This document shows, piece by piece, positions 12,501 through 25,624 of a stretch of 64,000 nucleotides of DNA. This DNA comes from Atherix ibis. Lineage: Eukaryota > Arthropoda > Insecta > Diptera > Athericidae. Under the pieces are notes generated by a model that saw nothing but the letters and a program-made list of their open reading frames with translations, ran no database searches and was not told the DNA's origin. Location: contig CATQJD010000001.1 in the NCBI GenBank assembly GCA_958298945.1, positions 1,095,773-1,159,772 of the forward strand, written 5' to 3'. A program made the translations under genes and the position numbers. Every line of letters begins with the position of its first letter. Position 1 is the first letter of the stretch.

Positions 12501-12509
12501 ATTGGATAT

Positions 12510-14570
12510 AAATCAAGTATAATGTCCGAGTGAATGAATAGTAGCTTTACCAAAAATGAGTTAAATGCATTATCCGATGCTATTGCAAGAATTGTATTCC
12601 ATTACAGGCGCACAAAAATTGTATATCTGATAAGCCGAGCTGTTGAAATTAATCAAGTGAATACCCACAGAACTGAAAATTCCTATACGTTGAAATTTAT
12701 CCGCAATATTAGAAAAATTAGCAAGTGGTACTGATAAGCTCCTTGCTTTATGTTATGTTAGTAATAGCAATGAACCAGTTATGGAATACCATTAAAAGTA
12801 TAACACCTAAAATATAATTATGCAATATACATTGCATACATACAGACTCGAGTGGGTTAATTTTTATTTGCTTTTTTTCCAAGTAAATAAAAATCTACCA
12901 TCTACTTAGGCTTATAATTAAAATGAAATTTACTTTACAAATTAATGAAGTGCTTGTTTAAAATCAAGTACTGCCCCAAACATATTGTTGAATCCTTTAA
13001 TAAATTATAGATTCTTCTAATCCATTATATTTTTTTAATTTTATTTATTTAGTGAAGTAAACATTTTAGTGTTGTAAGTCTATTTAAATTTTTAGCATGG
13101 AATCTATTGGTCAGAAATTGTAGTTCCTTTATTCTATTATTTAAAATATAGAGATAAAAGGAAAGGTAAAACTATCAAAAAGGCGAGACATATTTGTAAC
13201 ACTTCCACAGGCTACCTTTTATTCTGAGTATATAAAGAAATAATGATTATATATATTGTAATAATTATTAATTAATATTTTAATCATTAATTAATTATTA
13301 TAATTACTAATAAAGATATATTGTAGTATCAGCATATTGTTTCTTTTTTCTTAACTGCTTTGGTCTTAACCGCTACTTCGTTAATCGAAATACTTTGTTT
13401 CATGTATTAATATACAGAATTAATGCAAAGATATTGCAATTCTGTCCGAATCATTTAAAGAATTACAAAAGGTGAACCGAATATAGGTATCATTCGCCCG
13501 CGCAACTATATGGATATGTGCTTAGAATCATATTCAAGATACATCGGGAGTCTTCTACATATAAAGCGTATTTTCACTATCCATATAATTCCATTGAAGA
13601 TCAAAAAGTGTCGCAAGACACTGATAATAGCAGGCATCTTCAATGGGTAGTCTACAGAATGAAGTAACCGTAAACATAATTGACAAGGCATGATTTTGCT
13701 GGATGCTTTTGCTTTACTAGATATTCTTTTACCGAACACAGGTAACAAGCCAACTTTTAGTAGATAGAACATTTATTAGTGAGTGTTTTCCCGGCAGGGT
13801 AAAGTCATGGGAGGTTGGCGACTTATATACTTATATTGACCATAACGCTTTCGTATTTTAAGATGATGAAATGCAGCAAATATCAAAACAGTCGCTTGAT
13901 ACAAGTGAACTATGAAATCTTTTCAAAGAGAAACTTTTAAGGCGGTTATGTTTAAGCTTAAAACTTGCATACATTTCGCGAACAGAGTAACAATTGGTCG
14001 TTTCTCATATCAGTTGGTAAAAATATCAGACATATTCCTAACTGTTAATCAAGACGATATGCCTCCGTCACTAATGCTTCCGACACTACTAAAAGTCTAC
14101 CACGAAATTGAGGATGTTAAAGCCTCAGTACTGCATTACATAGTATATTTTTTAGAAGTTATTGTACATGCACTTAATTGTAACGCGACATCAGCAATTG
14201 TGAATCACAATGTTCTGGATGTTGCCTGGTTCCATGTTTATAATATGTAAAATATAAATTCTCCTGATTAATACCGAACTATCAACTATTTATTTTATAT
14301 ATTTCTATAGATAATTTGTAATAAATCATAATTATTTAGTCAATTATCAAAAGACTTTAATTTTTACTTGATCAACTTACGGGGTCTAATGAATAGCTTG
14401 AAATCAAGAGAATTTTATGGTCCAACAATTTTTTTTAATATAAATAATTTGTAAGGTATTTTGTAAGTACGTTGTATAAATTTGTATATAAAACACAAAA
14501 TTCAGTGTAGAATGCTGCTTTTTATAATTAGAATTAGAACACGACCAGAGAACTCTTTAGAAATATATAA
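12510..14570. other. Intron, unrecognised sequence
   Basis: Mostly AT-rich. Around 13440-14250 the composition is closer to coding DNA, with an open frame on the plus strand at 13912-14250 (112 residues) and one on the minus strand at 13506-13772 (88 residues). Neither has a motif I recognise, and both lie inside a region full of element remains. They may be relics of an unidentified transposon. Confidence 0.35.
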
Positions 14571-14571
14571 T

Positions 14572-15168
14572 TACATATACCTCTATATATTACATTGGCG
14601 TGCGGCATAAAAGAGGAATACGAGAAGAGGAAGCAGAATATACCAGCAAAATGAACCGGGAGAGCTCATTGAATTTTCTTTCCAACAAAAAGTAATTGAA
14701 AACAATGTTTACCAATTCCTCAATCGAAGAAAAATAAGTAAGGATAAATAACCGATAAGTTGAATGCAGCATGAGTGAGTGAATGATATGCAAAAAACAA
14801 ATTGCATGTGAGTAAGGGCTTTTTTTTTGGGAAATGATTTATTATAAACAAATGTATGTGGTATATGTGGTCTTCTTTTCAAAATACACGAGGAAACAAA
14901 ATACGAAAATTACAAAAAATGAAACAATAAAAATTGAATAGAACTAAATTAAATTGAACAGGTAAACGGTTTCCGAAATGCGTTATATTTATAAAGATTG
15001 CGACCATACTATTAATCATATAATAAGATAAATCGAAAATAAAAGTAAGACTTTTAATTATATCAAATAAGGGACTGACAAGAAAATTACAAATGCGGTT
15101 GATTACGAACAGCAACGAACATTAAGAGAATATCAAATGCAATTGCACCAATTACGCAAAATTAATCC
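14572..15168 (+). repeat. Direct repeat copy 1 (retroelement fragment, about 600 bp)
   Basis: This stretch is repeated in the same orientation at 24649-25236. Shared landmarks are TTGGCGTGCGGCAT near the start (resembling an LTR end plus primer-binding site), GAATGCAGCATGAGTGAGTG, and an ending frame TNAVDYEQQRTLREYQMQL. A shorter third copy of its latter part is at about 19540-19620. The most likely source is the 5' leader and first codons of an LTR retrotransposon, but the family is not recognised. Confidence 0.65.
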
Positions 15169-16928
15169 AAAATACTACGAATAGTTACTGTTGACAAATT
15201 TGCTGAGTATCGATGCTACTTGCATACAGATGGCTCTAAAAGTCTTAATCAATGTTAACAGGAGTTTAGACTATTGCTCCAAAATTCGTAATATTTTCTT
15301 CCATTTGAGCAATTTTGTAAGTATCGGTTAACAATACCATTAATTTGAGAATATAAAATCAGAATCAATTTGTGATTCTTTGCTTTTATTTCATCAAGCA
15401 TGTTACGTTGACCGGAGGAAAAATTTATAATAATTTGGCCGGTACTTAATCCTATTCGTACAGTTGCCGTATAGTATTTTACCCAGTCGTACGACCAATT
15501 AGTTTATTTACGCCATCAGTGCGTTTACTTTCCGTAGACGGCTAAAATTTTCCAAAATCTCATATTTGCGATCTTGACATATACGTTATTTGATACAAAA
15601 AAATTCTGAATAGCATAGATACGGTTTTCAAACTTTTCACAAGCTATCAGTTGGTGTGCAACCCGAGATTGGAAATTACGCTATACATACATACGACTTC
15701 ATATGAATATAAAATAACTTTTTACGTACCGTATACAACCGTATATGTAGACAGCTAATTATAACATCGGTGCGATTCAAGTTATCCGAATTACCAACGT
15801 TGTAATAAGTTGATTATTTAATTTTCACCTTCGATTTCAACTATTATCAACGAAATCCCTTACCCAAGAACACCAATAGTTTAGATCCGGTCGATCATTT
15901 CTACATCTAAAACTGAACCTACGCTTTATATACTTGTTCCTTTACACAGTTTTATCACATTGTAAAGGAAAGTGTTACTTTACAACAAGTCGAATAAGCC
16001 GATGCCTGCAGCGGGCCTACTGATTCGCGTTGTTAATTCTTCGGTTTGAAGAATATAATCTTCATAGATGTCTGTCAATCATTGGAGCTTACTATCATAG
16101 CAAGACGTCGGCATACCTTGACATCTGATATCTAACCGTAAATTATCTAAAGAAAGTTCCGCCCCGGATCCTTGAAAACGAATACACTGTGAGTAATGGA
16201 GAAACTCATAGCCGAACAGGAGCCTATTGATATGCATTTTAATAAGGTATTAAGCCGTTTAAGACGCGAAACTAGTTTAATATTATTCACTGCTAGCCTC
16301 AAGGATAAAGTTCGCGAATACAATTATTATATATAGAAATAATGGCTCGCCTAGCAGATACCAACGTATAACTAAGAAGATAGGATCACAAATCGGATGG
16401 ATGAGAATTCTAACGCATTTACTTGCTGAAAAAATCGGTTGTTCGAGTCCTACAAAAATTAAATCGTATTGCAGAGTTAGAATATCTAATCTGGAGAGAC
16501 ACTGGTATACATCTATCAGCCATGGCAAAATTATCAGTGGGCGATTTCACATTGATTATCAGCATGAACAATTTTACGATCCAGAGCTTAAATACCAGCA
16601 CGTTATGAGTAACTTAGAGGACTACATAATTACTCAGCATCATAGCCAAGTGTCATAATTTCCGAACGTCTTCATTAGGCCGCCAAGCATTTCTATGGCA
16701 AGGGTTGATGGAAATAACCAATTTGATAATAGTTACTAACCCATCCAAACTTCCGATCGGCAACTTTTTCTACTAGTATAGCATCACCACTTTCAAGTGG
16801 TGTAAATTACCAGCCCACTTCAACTTCCATGCTTGAAGACTGTCCAATCTATCACGGGTTTCACCTGATAGTTAACTGTAATAGACTAATAAGAAAGTCA
16901 ATAAGTGACAGAATATCTTATGTCAAAG

Positions 16929-17177
16929 GCTTAAAGTTATGTTATAACTTTTATGGAAGCTGATCATCAATCATCTGCTTGCACCTCTAGATTGTGCTAT
17001 TATTGCAAAGAAGAACACCACACTCTGCTTTATTTAAGGGAACTTAATAGTGGTACAACCTCTAAGCAATCAACGTCGTATTCCGATGTCCCGTTGAAAA
17101 TGAATCGGGATCCTCATCCTCAGTTTCAACCATACATTATCCATAGGACTACCAGTGTACCGACCAAGAGCAATTGA
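16929..17177 (+). pseudogene. BEL-like gag zinc-knuckle fragment
   Basis: An open frame of 74 residues contains CTSRLCYYCKEEHHTLLYL, matching the C-x2-C ... HHTLL knuckle of BEL/Pao gag proteins. Upstream in other frames is RIAYVKGLKLCYN, normally the first half of the same knuckle region, so at least one frameshift has occurred. Confidence 0.55.
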
Positions 17178-17541
17178 GATGAACTAGAGCAAGGTCGAGC
17201 ATTGTTGGACTCTGAACCGTCAATTAGCAAATCAACATTTCGGACGTTATGAACCGTCAATTATAGACGTTATAATTAGCAATCAACATTTCGGACGCTA
17301 ACATAGAAGATGTTCCTACCACTGCCCCTTGTGCCCACCAATAAAATCTGAATCACAATATACAAGCGATACAACAACAAACTACATCGAAGGAAAAATG
17401 TATGCCATACATACAAGACCCTCGCAGACGTCTGTTTAAATCATATAAATCAGATTCTTCAGCTATAGGTCTCACTCATTTTGATACACTGCGAACAAAG
17501 GTGTGTTTTAAGAAAGATGAAATGTTAAAGGTCGGATACGA

Positions 17542-17914
17542 AATGTTAATACGGCCGAATATTATCTAGTTTGCCTAACATAACAGAATCTTCGTACCAT
17601 CATAGCAATAGTCATACCAATTGACCAAGCTATCAAGAAAGAAAATGTTTTTCAAAATGACAGCATATTAATAAAAAAACTCCACAAAAAGGAGATTTAC
17701 CTTTGAATAATGATAATGTCCCCACATAAGAACTTTTTACTAAAAAATGTTAATACGGCCGAATATTATCTAGTTTGCCTAACATAACAGAATTGACCAA
17801 GCTATCAAGAAAGAAAATGTTTTTCAAAATGACAGCATATTAACAAAAAAACTCCACAAAAAGGAGATTTACCTTTGAATAATGATAATGTCCCCACATA
17901 AGAACTTTTTACTA
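17542..17914. repeat. Tandem duplication, about 200 bp, inside the BEL-like relic
   Basis: A unit starting AATGTTAATACGGCCGAATA at 17542 and ending with TTCTTACTA-like sequence near 17742 is repeated at 17745-17914. The second copy lacks an internal block of about 36 bp (the TCTTCGTACCATCATAGC section) and otherwise has one or two differences. It is a recent local duplication. Confidence 0.85.
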
Positions 17915-18725
17915 ATCCAAAATTAGGACAATTTTAAAGAATTATGCCTGTACCAATACGGTCCCGACAAGATTTAAAAAAAAACACTAACATACCAACA
18001 ATTTAACAAGAATAAGACGCAGATTATGTCCAAGCTTCAATGATTACCGGTTTAAATTGGTCACTCATGTACAAGCACCTGAAGAGACAAGGTCCGTCTC
18101 ACCTAAATCATTACGCTTTTTATGGAAGATGGTGGGGAAATCAAACTATTGCGCAGCTGCTCGAAAATCGTCTTATCAATAAAGGAATATTCAGCATTCT
18201 GGGAATCATCAGTATCATCACCTACTACTTCAATGCACCCGCTACGCAACCTCAGCATCAGGCAGACCAGACATCGTCAACTCCAATAGTTTGAAACAAT
18301 AATACGAACCACCAGATGTAATAATAGGAATCACTTATGTAAAGTAAAATACTTAAACATAAGATTAAATAATTTGAAAAAAAATTGTAATGAGAAAAAA
18401 TAAAATTAATTACAACAAATGTTCAAATAAAAACCATAAAATGTAAGAAAATAAATAAATATTGAAATATGTAAATAAATATATATTAAAAAGAGTAAAG
18501 AATATATTAAAAAGAATAACTCGGTTTATACACAGTGTCAGGGAAATATTACGACTGATTACTGAAGTTTTACCATAGTTACATTAATCTGTAACGGTGG
18601 CGGAGAATGTTGACCCATTTGTTCGATGCCGACGCTATTTGCGATGGTACTGTATTCAGTAAGTTCATCTGTGCATAGAATAATACCTAATCAATATTAT
18701 TTTCCGCCCCTGCGGATGGATGATA

Positions 18726-18776
18726 AGTATATAATTGCTTCTCATCTTTGAAGAAATAGAGAAGCAATTATATACT
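18726..18776. repeat. Snap-back palindrome
   Basis: AGTATATAATTGCTTCTC at 18726-18743 is perfectly inverted at 18759-18776 around a 15-base spacer. It is inside the second terminal repeat of the BEL-like relic and absent from the first copy. Confidence 0.85.
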
Positions 18777-19576
18777 CTTGTTAGTTATAATAGAAAGGTG
18801 AATTATAGCTAACAAGGGGCAAAATTAAATTCGTGACAACTCATATAAGAAATTCAAGTAATGGTACAAATAATCACGCAACTCAACTCAAGGTCCGACC
18901 CAATAATTGATCCATAGTCAGACCCTAGCTGTGGATTAGCTAAAAAAGCTTGTCTTCGAAAGGAGAGGAGGGTATGGCCAATTGGCTAAGGCATCTCCCA
19001 TTCAAGCAAGCATGAAGTAGCATGCACACAAATAATCAATATTAATAGGAATTTAGACTATTATTTTAACAGTCGTAACATTTCCTTTATTTTAAGCAAT
19101 TTTGTAAGTAGCGGTTAACAATACCGTTAATTTTAGACCATAAAACCAGAATCAATTTGTAATTCATTACTTATATTTCCTCAAGCATTTAACAGGTAAG
19201 GAGCTCGAACTAGTTCTAGTCTAGTTCAGTAAAAATAAAAACATAAGTTCGGACAGTATTGTCGAATTCCCTTAAAATAAACAAAACAAGACTGATACTT
19301 AGTTGTTAGTTTATACATTGGGCTCGGTTAATATCCGGTTCAATTGATAACAATAATTTAGTCTAACTAACACATCATTAGAATTAATTACTTGGGCCAT
19401 AATACAAACAACATTTAAAACAATAAATTTTATATAGTCAGATAAAAGAGCGCCTTTCAATACAACTCTTCCCAATCCCAGTTCCTAAAGTAAAATAAAA
19501 TAATTCTACGCAACAGTTGCGATGGATTAAGATATAAGATTTAGTTAATTTATAAAGATTGCAACCATATTATTAA

Positions 19577-19710
19577 AAAATAATAAAATCAATCCAAAAT
19601 AAAAGTAAAACTTTTAATATTGTTTGACATTATTAAAAGTTTGACATTATTTAATATTGTTTGACATTATTAAAAGTTTTACTTTTATTTTGGATTTATT
19701 TTATTATTTT
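19577..19710. repeat. Snap-back palindrome, 42-bp arms
   Basis: The arm at 19577-19618 contains CCAAAATAAAAGTAAAACTT. It is inverted at 19669-19710 with one mismatch, around 50 bases that hold a short TTTGACATTATT repeat. The left arm belongs to the third copy of the 14.6/24.6-kb repeat, so the inversion arose inside that element. Confidence 0.85.
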
Positions 19711-20128
19711 GTACAAAGCATTTAATAATAAAATTAATGAAATGATGAGAAAGGCAAATACCAATCCGTTACGCACATTACTATACAGGCCGCTAATTAA
19801 AATAATGGAGATGGATCAAATGATCGAAATTATAAAGGAGTATTCGACTCCATAAGAGGGACATAATGGTATAAAGAGATGCATTCCTAAAGTAAAGCAA
19901 CATTATGTCTAGAAAAATATGAACAAAATGGTTAAGCAATACATCATATGTTAATTGCAAAAATTGTTAAAAAGATAAAGTTGTAAAATACATTAAAGAA
20001 CTTTTAATAATAACGGAAATTTCTAACTGTAGCTTTATTTTATCAATAGATACAGTGGGACTACCAAGACTATCGCAGGGATATAGATATATTCTGTAAG
20101 CTTACGAAGCATCCTCGATGGCATCAAA

Positions 20129-20193
20129 AGGAATAGGAAAAGTAAAACGATTACAAAAAAAAAAATTGTAATCGTTTTACTTTTCCTATTCCT
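20129..20193. repeat. Snap-back palindrome, 28-bp arms
   Basis: AGGAATAGGAAAAGTAAAAC starts the arm at 20129-20156. Its perfect inverse is at 20166-20193 around a 9-base A-rich loop. The right arm abuts the end of the Gypsy pol relic. Confidence 0.87.
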
Positions 20194-20204
20194 CAAACAG
20201 ATGT

Positions 20205-22440
20205 ACATTTACATGTGTATGACTACTTTGAATACCTTATCAGTTTTACGTCGGGTTATATTTTTTTTGGCAAATTTTGCTTCTATGGCTTTCATTCCAT
20301 GTGAAAGAAAATTTATGTTTTTTGGAATGAGTTTTTCGAGTTCTGTATATCCAACCATCTTTATTCGTGATAGTGCATCAGCATTGACATTTAATTTTCC
20401 TTGTTTATAAACTATCTCGAAGTCATAGTCTATTAGGTCTGATCTTGTTCGAGTTAGTTTGGATCAGGGGTTTTTATGACTAAACACACTTACGAGCGTG
20501 ATTTATGACTAAACACACTTACGAACGGTGATCTGTTACTATGGTAAATCTTGTCTCATAAGGATATGGCCTAACGTAATTTATACCCTAGTGGATACCG
20601 AGTAGTTAATTCTCAATAACTGCTTTTTTAAATTAATATATGTTTCAGGTTCTACTTGCGTAGGCTATTGGCTTCTTTCCAAATTTCATCTTGTGACAAA
20701 ACTGCACCCAATACATAATCTGAGGCAACTGTACTAATTATAAACGTTTTGTTAAAATTGGGGTATTGCAGTAGAGGTGGACTTATTAACATCTTTTTTA
20801 ACGTGTTGAGGGACTTTGAGCATTCAGTAGTGCAATTAAGGAGTACATTCTTCTTTGTTAGGGCATTTAGAGCTTTTGCAATATCAGCAAATCAGGGGAT
20901 AAAACGTCTATGGTAGTTACAGAACGCCACGAATCTTTTAATTTAATCAATGCTTTTTGGTATTGGATAATTACTGAAAATCTTGTTTTTGTTGGGATAT
21001 GTTTTATTCCAATTTCAGTTATCAATTGTCCAAGAAATAATACTTGTGATCTTAGGAAATTGCATTTGTCGGTTTTATTTTGAGATTGTATTCTCTTAAC
21101 TTAACGAAAACCTTTTTCAAGTTGCCATTATGACTCTTGAGATCCTTGCCAAAAACTATGATATTATGGACATAGATGAATGCGCAAGAGTCTAAACCCG
21201 CTAATGCTCTTGATAGCATACACTGAGGGGTGTTCGTCGATATTTTCAGACTAAAACGTCGTCTTTTGAATTGATAGTGCCCCCAATTGTTGAAAATGCT
21301 ATGAGGGATCTCGACAATTTATTAAGCTCTATCTGGTGGAAGCATCTCGTCATGTCGACAGTCGAAAAGAACTTAGTTCCTTCAAACATATCCAATACGT
21401 CCTCGAGACGCCGCGTAAGTGGGAACTTATAATTTGCAATCTTCTTGTTTAGCTGTCTATAATCTACTAGTCTCCAATCGTTGCTCCACCCCGAGTTATT
21501 TTTTGGAACAATAAGTAAGAGAGAGTTAAATGGCCTTATAGATGGTTATATATTATTCCCTCTTCCATAAGTTTCTGTACTTGTTCATTTAGTTCGTCAA
21601 TATGACTATGTCTATCATTTATATAAACTGATATTTATAAAATTTATTGGTAGAGTGTTGTTCACCCGGTAGGTGAAATATATCTTGATATTTCCCACAT
21701 ATACTCTTCATGTACTCCCGATCTTTTGCTTTTGACAGGTGTAACTCACCGAAAAGCGTGTATAATCTACTTGCTTTTCTTGTTATATTTGTATATAAAA
21801 TATTGTTTTTTATTGCAGGTGAGTTATCTATATCGCCCCTCATTTGTATTACAATAACTTGAACATCCCAGTTTATCTCTAGGGTGAATGTTTCATATTT
21901 AATCTTTGCGAAATATTTTACTGGGAAATCTCTTCCTAATATGCCATCTATGAATATTTGCAGGTTATAGTTCATTATTGCTGTAGCCTCATGTAATAGA
22001 TTTATATTTAACGCGCGCTATGTATAAATGTTTGTTTCGTGATTACCGATATTGTACATATTTGTGTTTTATTTCCCGTTATATTTTACGTCCTTAGTTT
22101 AAATTCTTTTGCCTATTGTTGCTTCCTTTATTGTAATTGGTATTATTTTTATTATTATATCTTTTATTATATTGATGTATTTATTATTGTGCCCCTTATT
22201 ATATTTATATATTGTTATTATTACTATTCCCATTTATATATATATTGCTATTTTTATTGCAATACCCATTGTTATATCTATTGTTGTTATTAATACTATG
22301 CCCATTGTTATATCTATTGTTATTATTGCTATCATATTTATCAAATTATTTCTGGGAGTGTTGAAGTTGTTATTGGCTTCAAATTCTTTGGTTCTTATCA
22401 TTTTGGTATTTATTTCAGAATTACTATTATAAGTACAGCG
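20205..22440 (-). pseudogene. Gypsy-type LTR retrotransposon pol relic (gag end, protease, RT, RNase H)
   Basis: Read on the minus strand the region has, in order, these parts. An asparagine-rich gag tail (22100-22350). A frame with ILGRDFPVKYFAKI and DIFHLPGEQ (21619-21975), the protease-to-RT linker of Gypsy elements. RT fragments RLVDYRQLNKKIANYKFPL and KFFSTVDM (about 21400-21470). An RNase H end with TRTRSDLIDYDFEIVYKQGK and NVNADALSRI (about 20370-20450). Many stops and frame changes separate these parts and the integrase is missing. It is oriented opposite to the neighbouring BEL-like relic. Confidence 0.78.
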
Positions 22441-24648
22441 ACCACTTTCATCAATGAACTGCAGTATTTTGTTTGTTATCAGATTGAACTTAAAATGTAT
22501 TTTATCTATTTATTGTTTGTTGAGCAACTTAATGTAGCTCGATTAATTTTTTTAAAAATACTCTGCTAAGAGATTTACCTACTCGGATGTTTAGTAAATG
22601 AATTTTTTAATTTTTGGAAATTCAAAAATACTTCTTCTAATTTATCCCTACTAATAATTAAATATTTAGTTTTTCTAAATTTGAAAATACTTCTTCCAAT
22701 TTAAATACACAAATTATGTGCTTAAGCCTCACTGATGTCAGCCAGGCTGCGAGTTACATTTTTTTTCTAAAGATTTGTTTATACATCTTTTTAATAAAAA
22801 TAAAGCAGCAATCCATAAGGCAAACAGTATTATTAAGGTAATTACGGTTATCAAATGGAAAAATGGCTCCTCTGATGTTCTATTAATAGTATTATTACCT
22901 CCCGCCTGACTTAACATTATTCTCCTTTAGAGCTTTAACTTCCCATTTTATAGTTTTGTTAATTATATACACTTTTGTACTAATTTATATTTTTATATAT
23001 TTATGTGTACAAGTTTCTTATTTTTATTCATTATAATTTTATTTCGACTTATTTCATATATATTTTAAGCGTTAATTATTTTGTAAGGTTTTTTTAATTT
23101 GTCAGATAGAAGTTCTTTTATGATAAGGGTCTTCCGTTAAATTTATGTTAACTTTAGAATTTGTTTGGTAATACTTAAATTAAATTTAAGTGTAACTGTG
23201 AACGAGCCTGGCTCGGCGAAGAACTATTTTCTCCTACATGGTTCGTGGATTTGTTAATGGATTGCATGAAGGTGGATTGATCTGGCTGTCGTCCATGTGG
23301 GTTAACCTGGCTGTCGTCCGAATTGATAGGTTGAGAGTAGGTTGTGGAATATGGTTGCTTCTTCTTCTCTTATTGATCGTCTTCTTACATCAATTGACCC
23401 GTAATTTGACAGTAGTAAGAGTAGGCTGCTGGATATGGTTGCTTCTTTTCAGCTCGGTTGGATATAATCGTAATGTAGTGTTTTATTTTATTAGTTTTCA
23501 TTTATATATTTCTTTTTTTTGTTAGTTATTTTTATATTAAATATAATGTTTGGTTTAATTTAGTTTCGAAGGCTCATGGGAATATGACACTTCCAAGATA
23601 AACATTCAGCAGTGTTAACTGGCCAACTGCTATAAGATTTAGTGGGCCATGAAAATAATATTATTTCCTTCTGAACATTAGGACGCCTGAACTGGCCAAT
23701 GAGAATAAAATAGAAGTGAACTTTAGTAGTATCTTGATAAATTGATTCTGATTTACTTACAATATTCTTAGCCTATTTATATAAAATTAATTACATGCAT
23801 TATGCGTTTTCGCTTATTTATTTTTTGTGATAATTGTTTACTTATTCGCCTCAAATTTTTATTCAGTTCCCCAAAAAGAATATGTTCCACATTTTTGGGG
23901 TGGCTCAAACACTGGTTTGAGCAACCCCTCCGAACATCCGTTTATTCTTCCTAGCCCAATACTTCGGAGAGGCTGAATCAATCCATCCTAGCTAGGACAC
24001 GAGCTTATTTACATGATGATCATGGAGAGTGAGATGCTCATTTGAGTTAAGTCGCATGCTCATTAAGGAACTCTAAGCACCAGACCATTGGTTTTACATC
24101 TTACTAAGCCTTACTTGGGAGCCACATGGTCACTCATGGATCCTTCTATGAATTGATTGACAAATTGAAACAGTTTGGAGATAAAATCGTAGTGACACAG
24201 TCAGACAGAATATGTATCATACACAGGGAAATACAAAAAACTTAACACGGGCGCTGGATCAGGGTACCGGACCATATAACCTAAGAGTCAAATCCGTAAA
24301 CTTTACAGTTGGACAAGAGGGTTATCGTTGTAACATTCAGCAGAGTTCGTTTTCAATAAAATGTTGAGGAAAGTTGAGCCAAAAATTCCTGATTGCATCA
24401 TAAACTTTCAAGTAGGATTCGTCATTTTTTTTATAGACAAATATTTCTTTAATAAATGAAGACTATGCAAATTATATATTTAACAATCTAATCACATAAA
24501 GAATAAAATAGAAATATTGATTAAACAAATTAATGAAATAAAAATTGAATTTTGGCATAATATCATCAAAATAGTAATAAACACTTCAAAAACCATAGAA
24601 ACTAAATAAAACAAAGAAAAAACAACAATATTGGTAATGGTATGCTTA
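22441..24648. other. Retroelement debris, unassigned
   Basis: Mixed AT-rich and more balanced sequence between the Gypsy pol relic and the second copy of the 600-bp repeat. A short repeated phrase CTGGCTGTCGTCC occurs at about 23283 and 23308, and AGAGTAGG with TGGNATATGGTTGCTTCTT at about 23333 and 23417. CATTCAGCAG occurs at 23604 and 24336. An open frame at 23238-23525 is hydrophobic and repeat-derived. Nothing is assignable to a family. Confidence 0.4.
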
Positions 24649-25236
24649 TATATACCTATATATAGTACGTTGGCGTGCGGCATATAAGAGAAACACGAGG
24701 AGGGGAAGCAAAATATACCAGCAAAATGAACTTGAAGAACTCATCAAATATATTTTTTCAAACAAGAAAGTAAATGAAAACAATGTTAACCAATTCCGCA
24801 ACCGAAGAAAAATAAGTTAGGATAAATGACCGATAAGTTGAATGCAGCATGAGTGAGTGAATGATATGCAAAAAACGAATTGCATGTGAGTAAGGACAAT
24901 TTTTTGGGAAATGATTTATTATAAATAAATGTATGTAGTATATGTGGTATTCTTTATAAAAGGAAAAGTAGAAAAAGAAAAGTAAAAATAATTAAACATT
25001 AGTAAATGAACAGAACTAGATCAAATGAAAAGGTAAACGGTTTCCCAAATGCGATAAACTTATAAAGATTGCGACCATACTATTAATCAAATAATAAAAT
25101 AAATCCAAAATAAAAGTAAAACTTTTAATTATATCAAATAAGGGACTGACAAAAAAATTACAAACGCGGTTGATTACGAACAGCGACGAATATTAAGAGA
25201 ATATCAAATGCAATTGCACCAATTACGCAAAATTAA
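24649..25236 (+). repeat. Direct repeat copy 2 (retroelement fragment, about 590 bp)
   Basis: Second copy of the sequence at 14572-15168, same orientation, with scattered substitutions and small indels. It includes TTGGCGTGCGGCATA near the start, the GCATGAGTGAGTGAATG phrase and the final MQLHQLRKIN frame. After 25236 the two copies diverge completely, as they do before about 24649. Confidence 0.65.
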
Positions 25237-25624
25237 TCTCTCAGAATATTCGCCACTAGGTGCACGTATGCACTCTGTAAATTATAAATTATCCCATGAA
25301 AGTGTACGAAGATTCATTGTGTGGCTAGCGCGGTATCTACATGGTTGGTCCTACATATGCATTACAAGTACGTGTGAAAGTTTGTGTGTATTTATTAATA
25401 TTTATTTACTATTGAGTGCATTCTTATGTGATTAAAAATGTTTTGCTACTTTGCCAATGCTTACCGTTAAGATAAATACTGTAAAAATTAAAGAAAAAAA
25501 GATACATTGTGATCACACTCAAATAAACTCGTTTAACCTAAAAACGGTTTTAACATTTTTATATAATGTACATGTAAGTAAAATATTAAACAGCAAGAAA
25601 TAGTTTTTTTTCCAAACTATTAAT

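Larger units (their letters stand above)
15190..19200 (+). mobile_element. Decayed BEL-like LTR retrotransposon
   Basis: Related terminal sequences lie at 15190-15410 and 18608-19200. Both begin TGTTGAC and share the phrase ending GGTTAACAATACC and ATCAATTTGT; the first copy has lost part of its length. Between them, at 16900-17100, the plus strand encodes RIAYVKGLKLCYN and CYYCKEEHHTLLYL, a gag zinc knuckle of the BEL/Pao type. A further gag-like frame (16401-16658) contains LERHWYTSISHGK. No intact protease, reverse transcriptase or integrase was seen, so most of pol is gone. Confidence 0.55.

Noticed and set aside
22039..22432. Two overlapping hydrophobic plus-strand frames that look like membrane proteins
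   Set aside because: They are the complement of an asparagine-codon-rich Gypsy gag tail; the TTAT/ATTATT composition makes artificial isoleucine and tyrosine runs.
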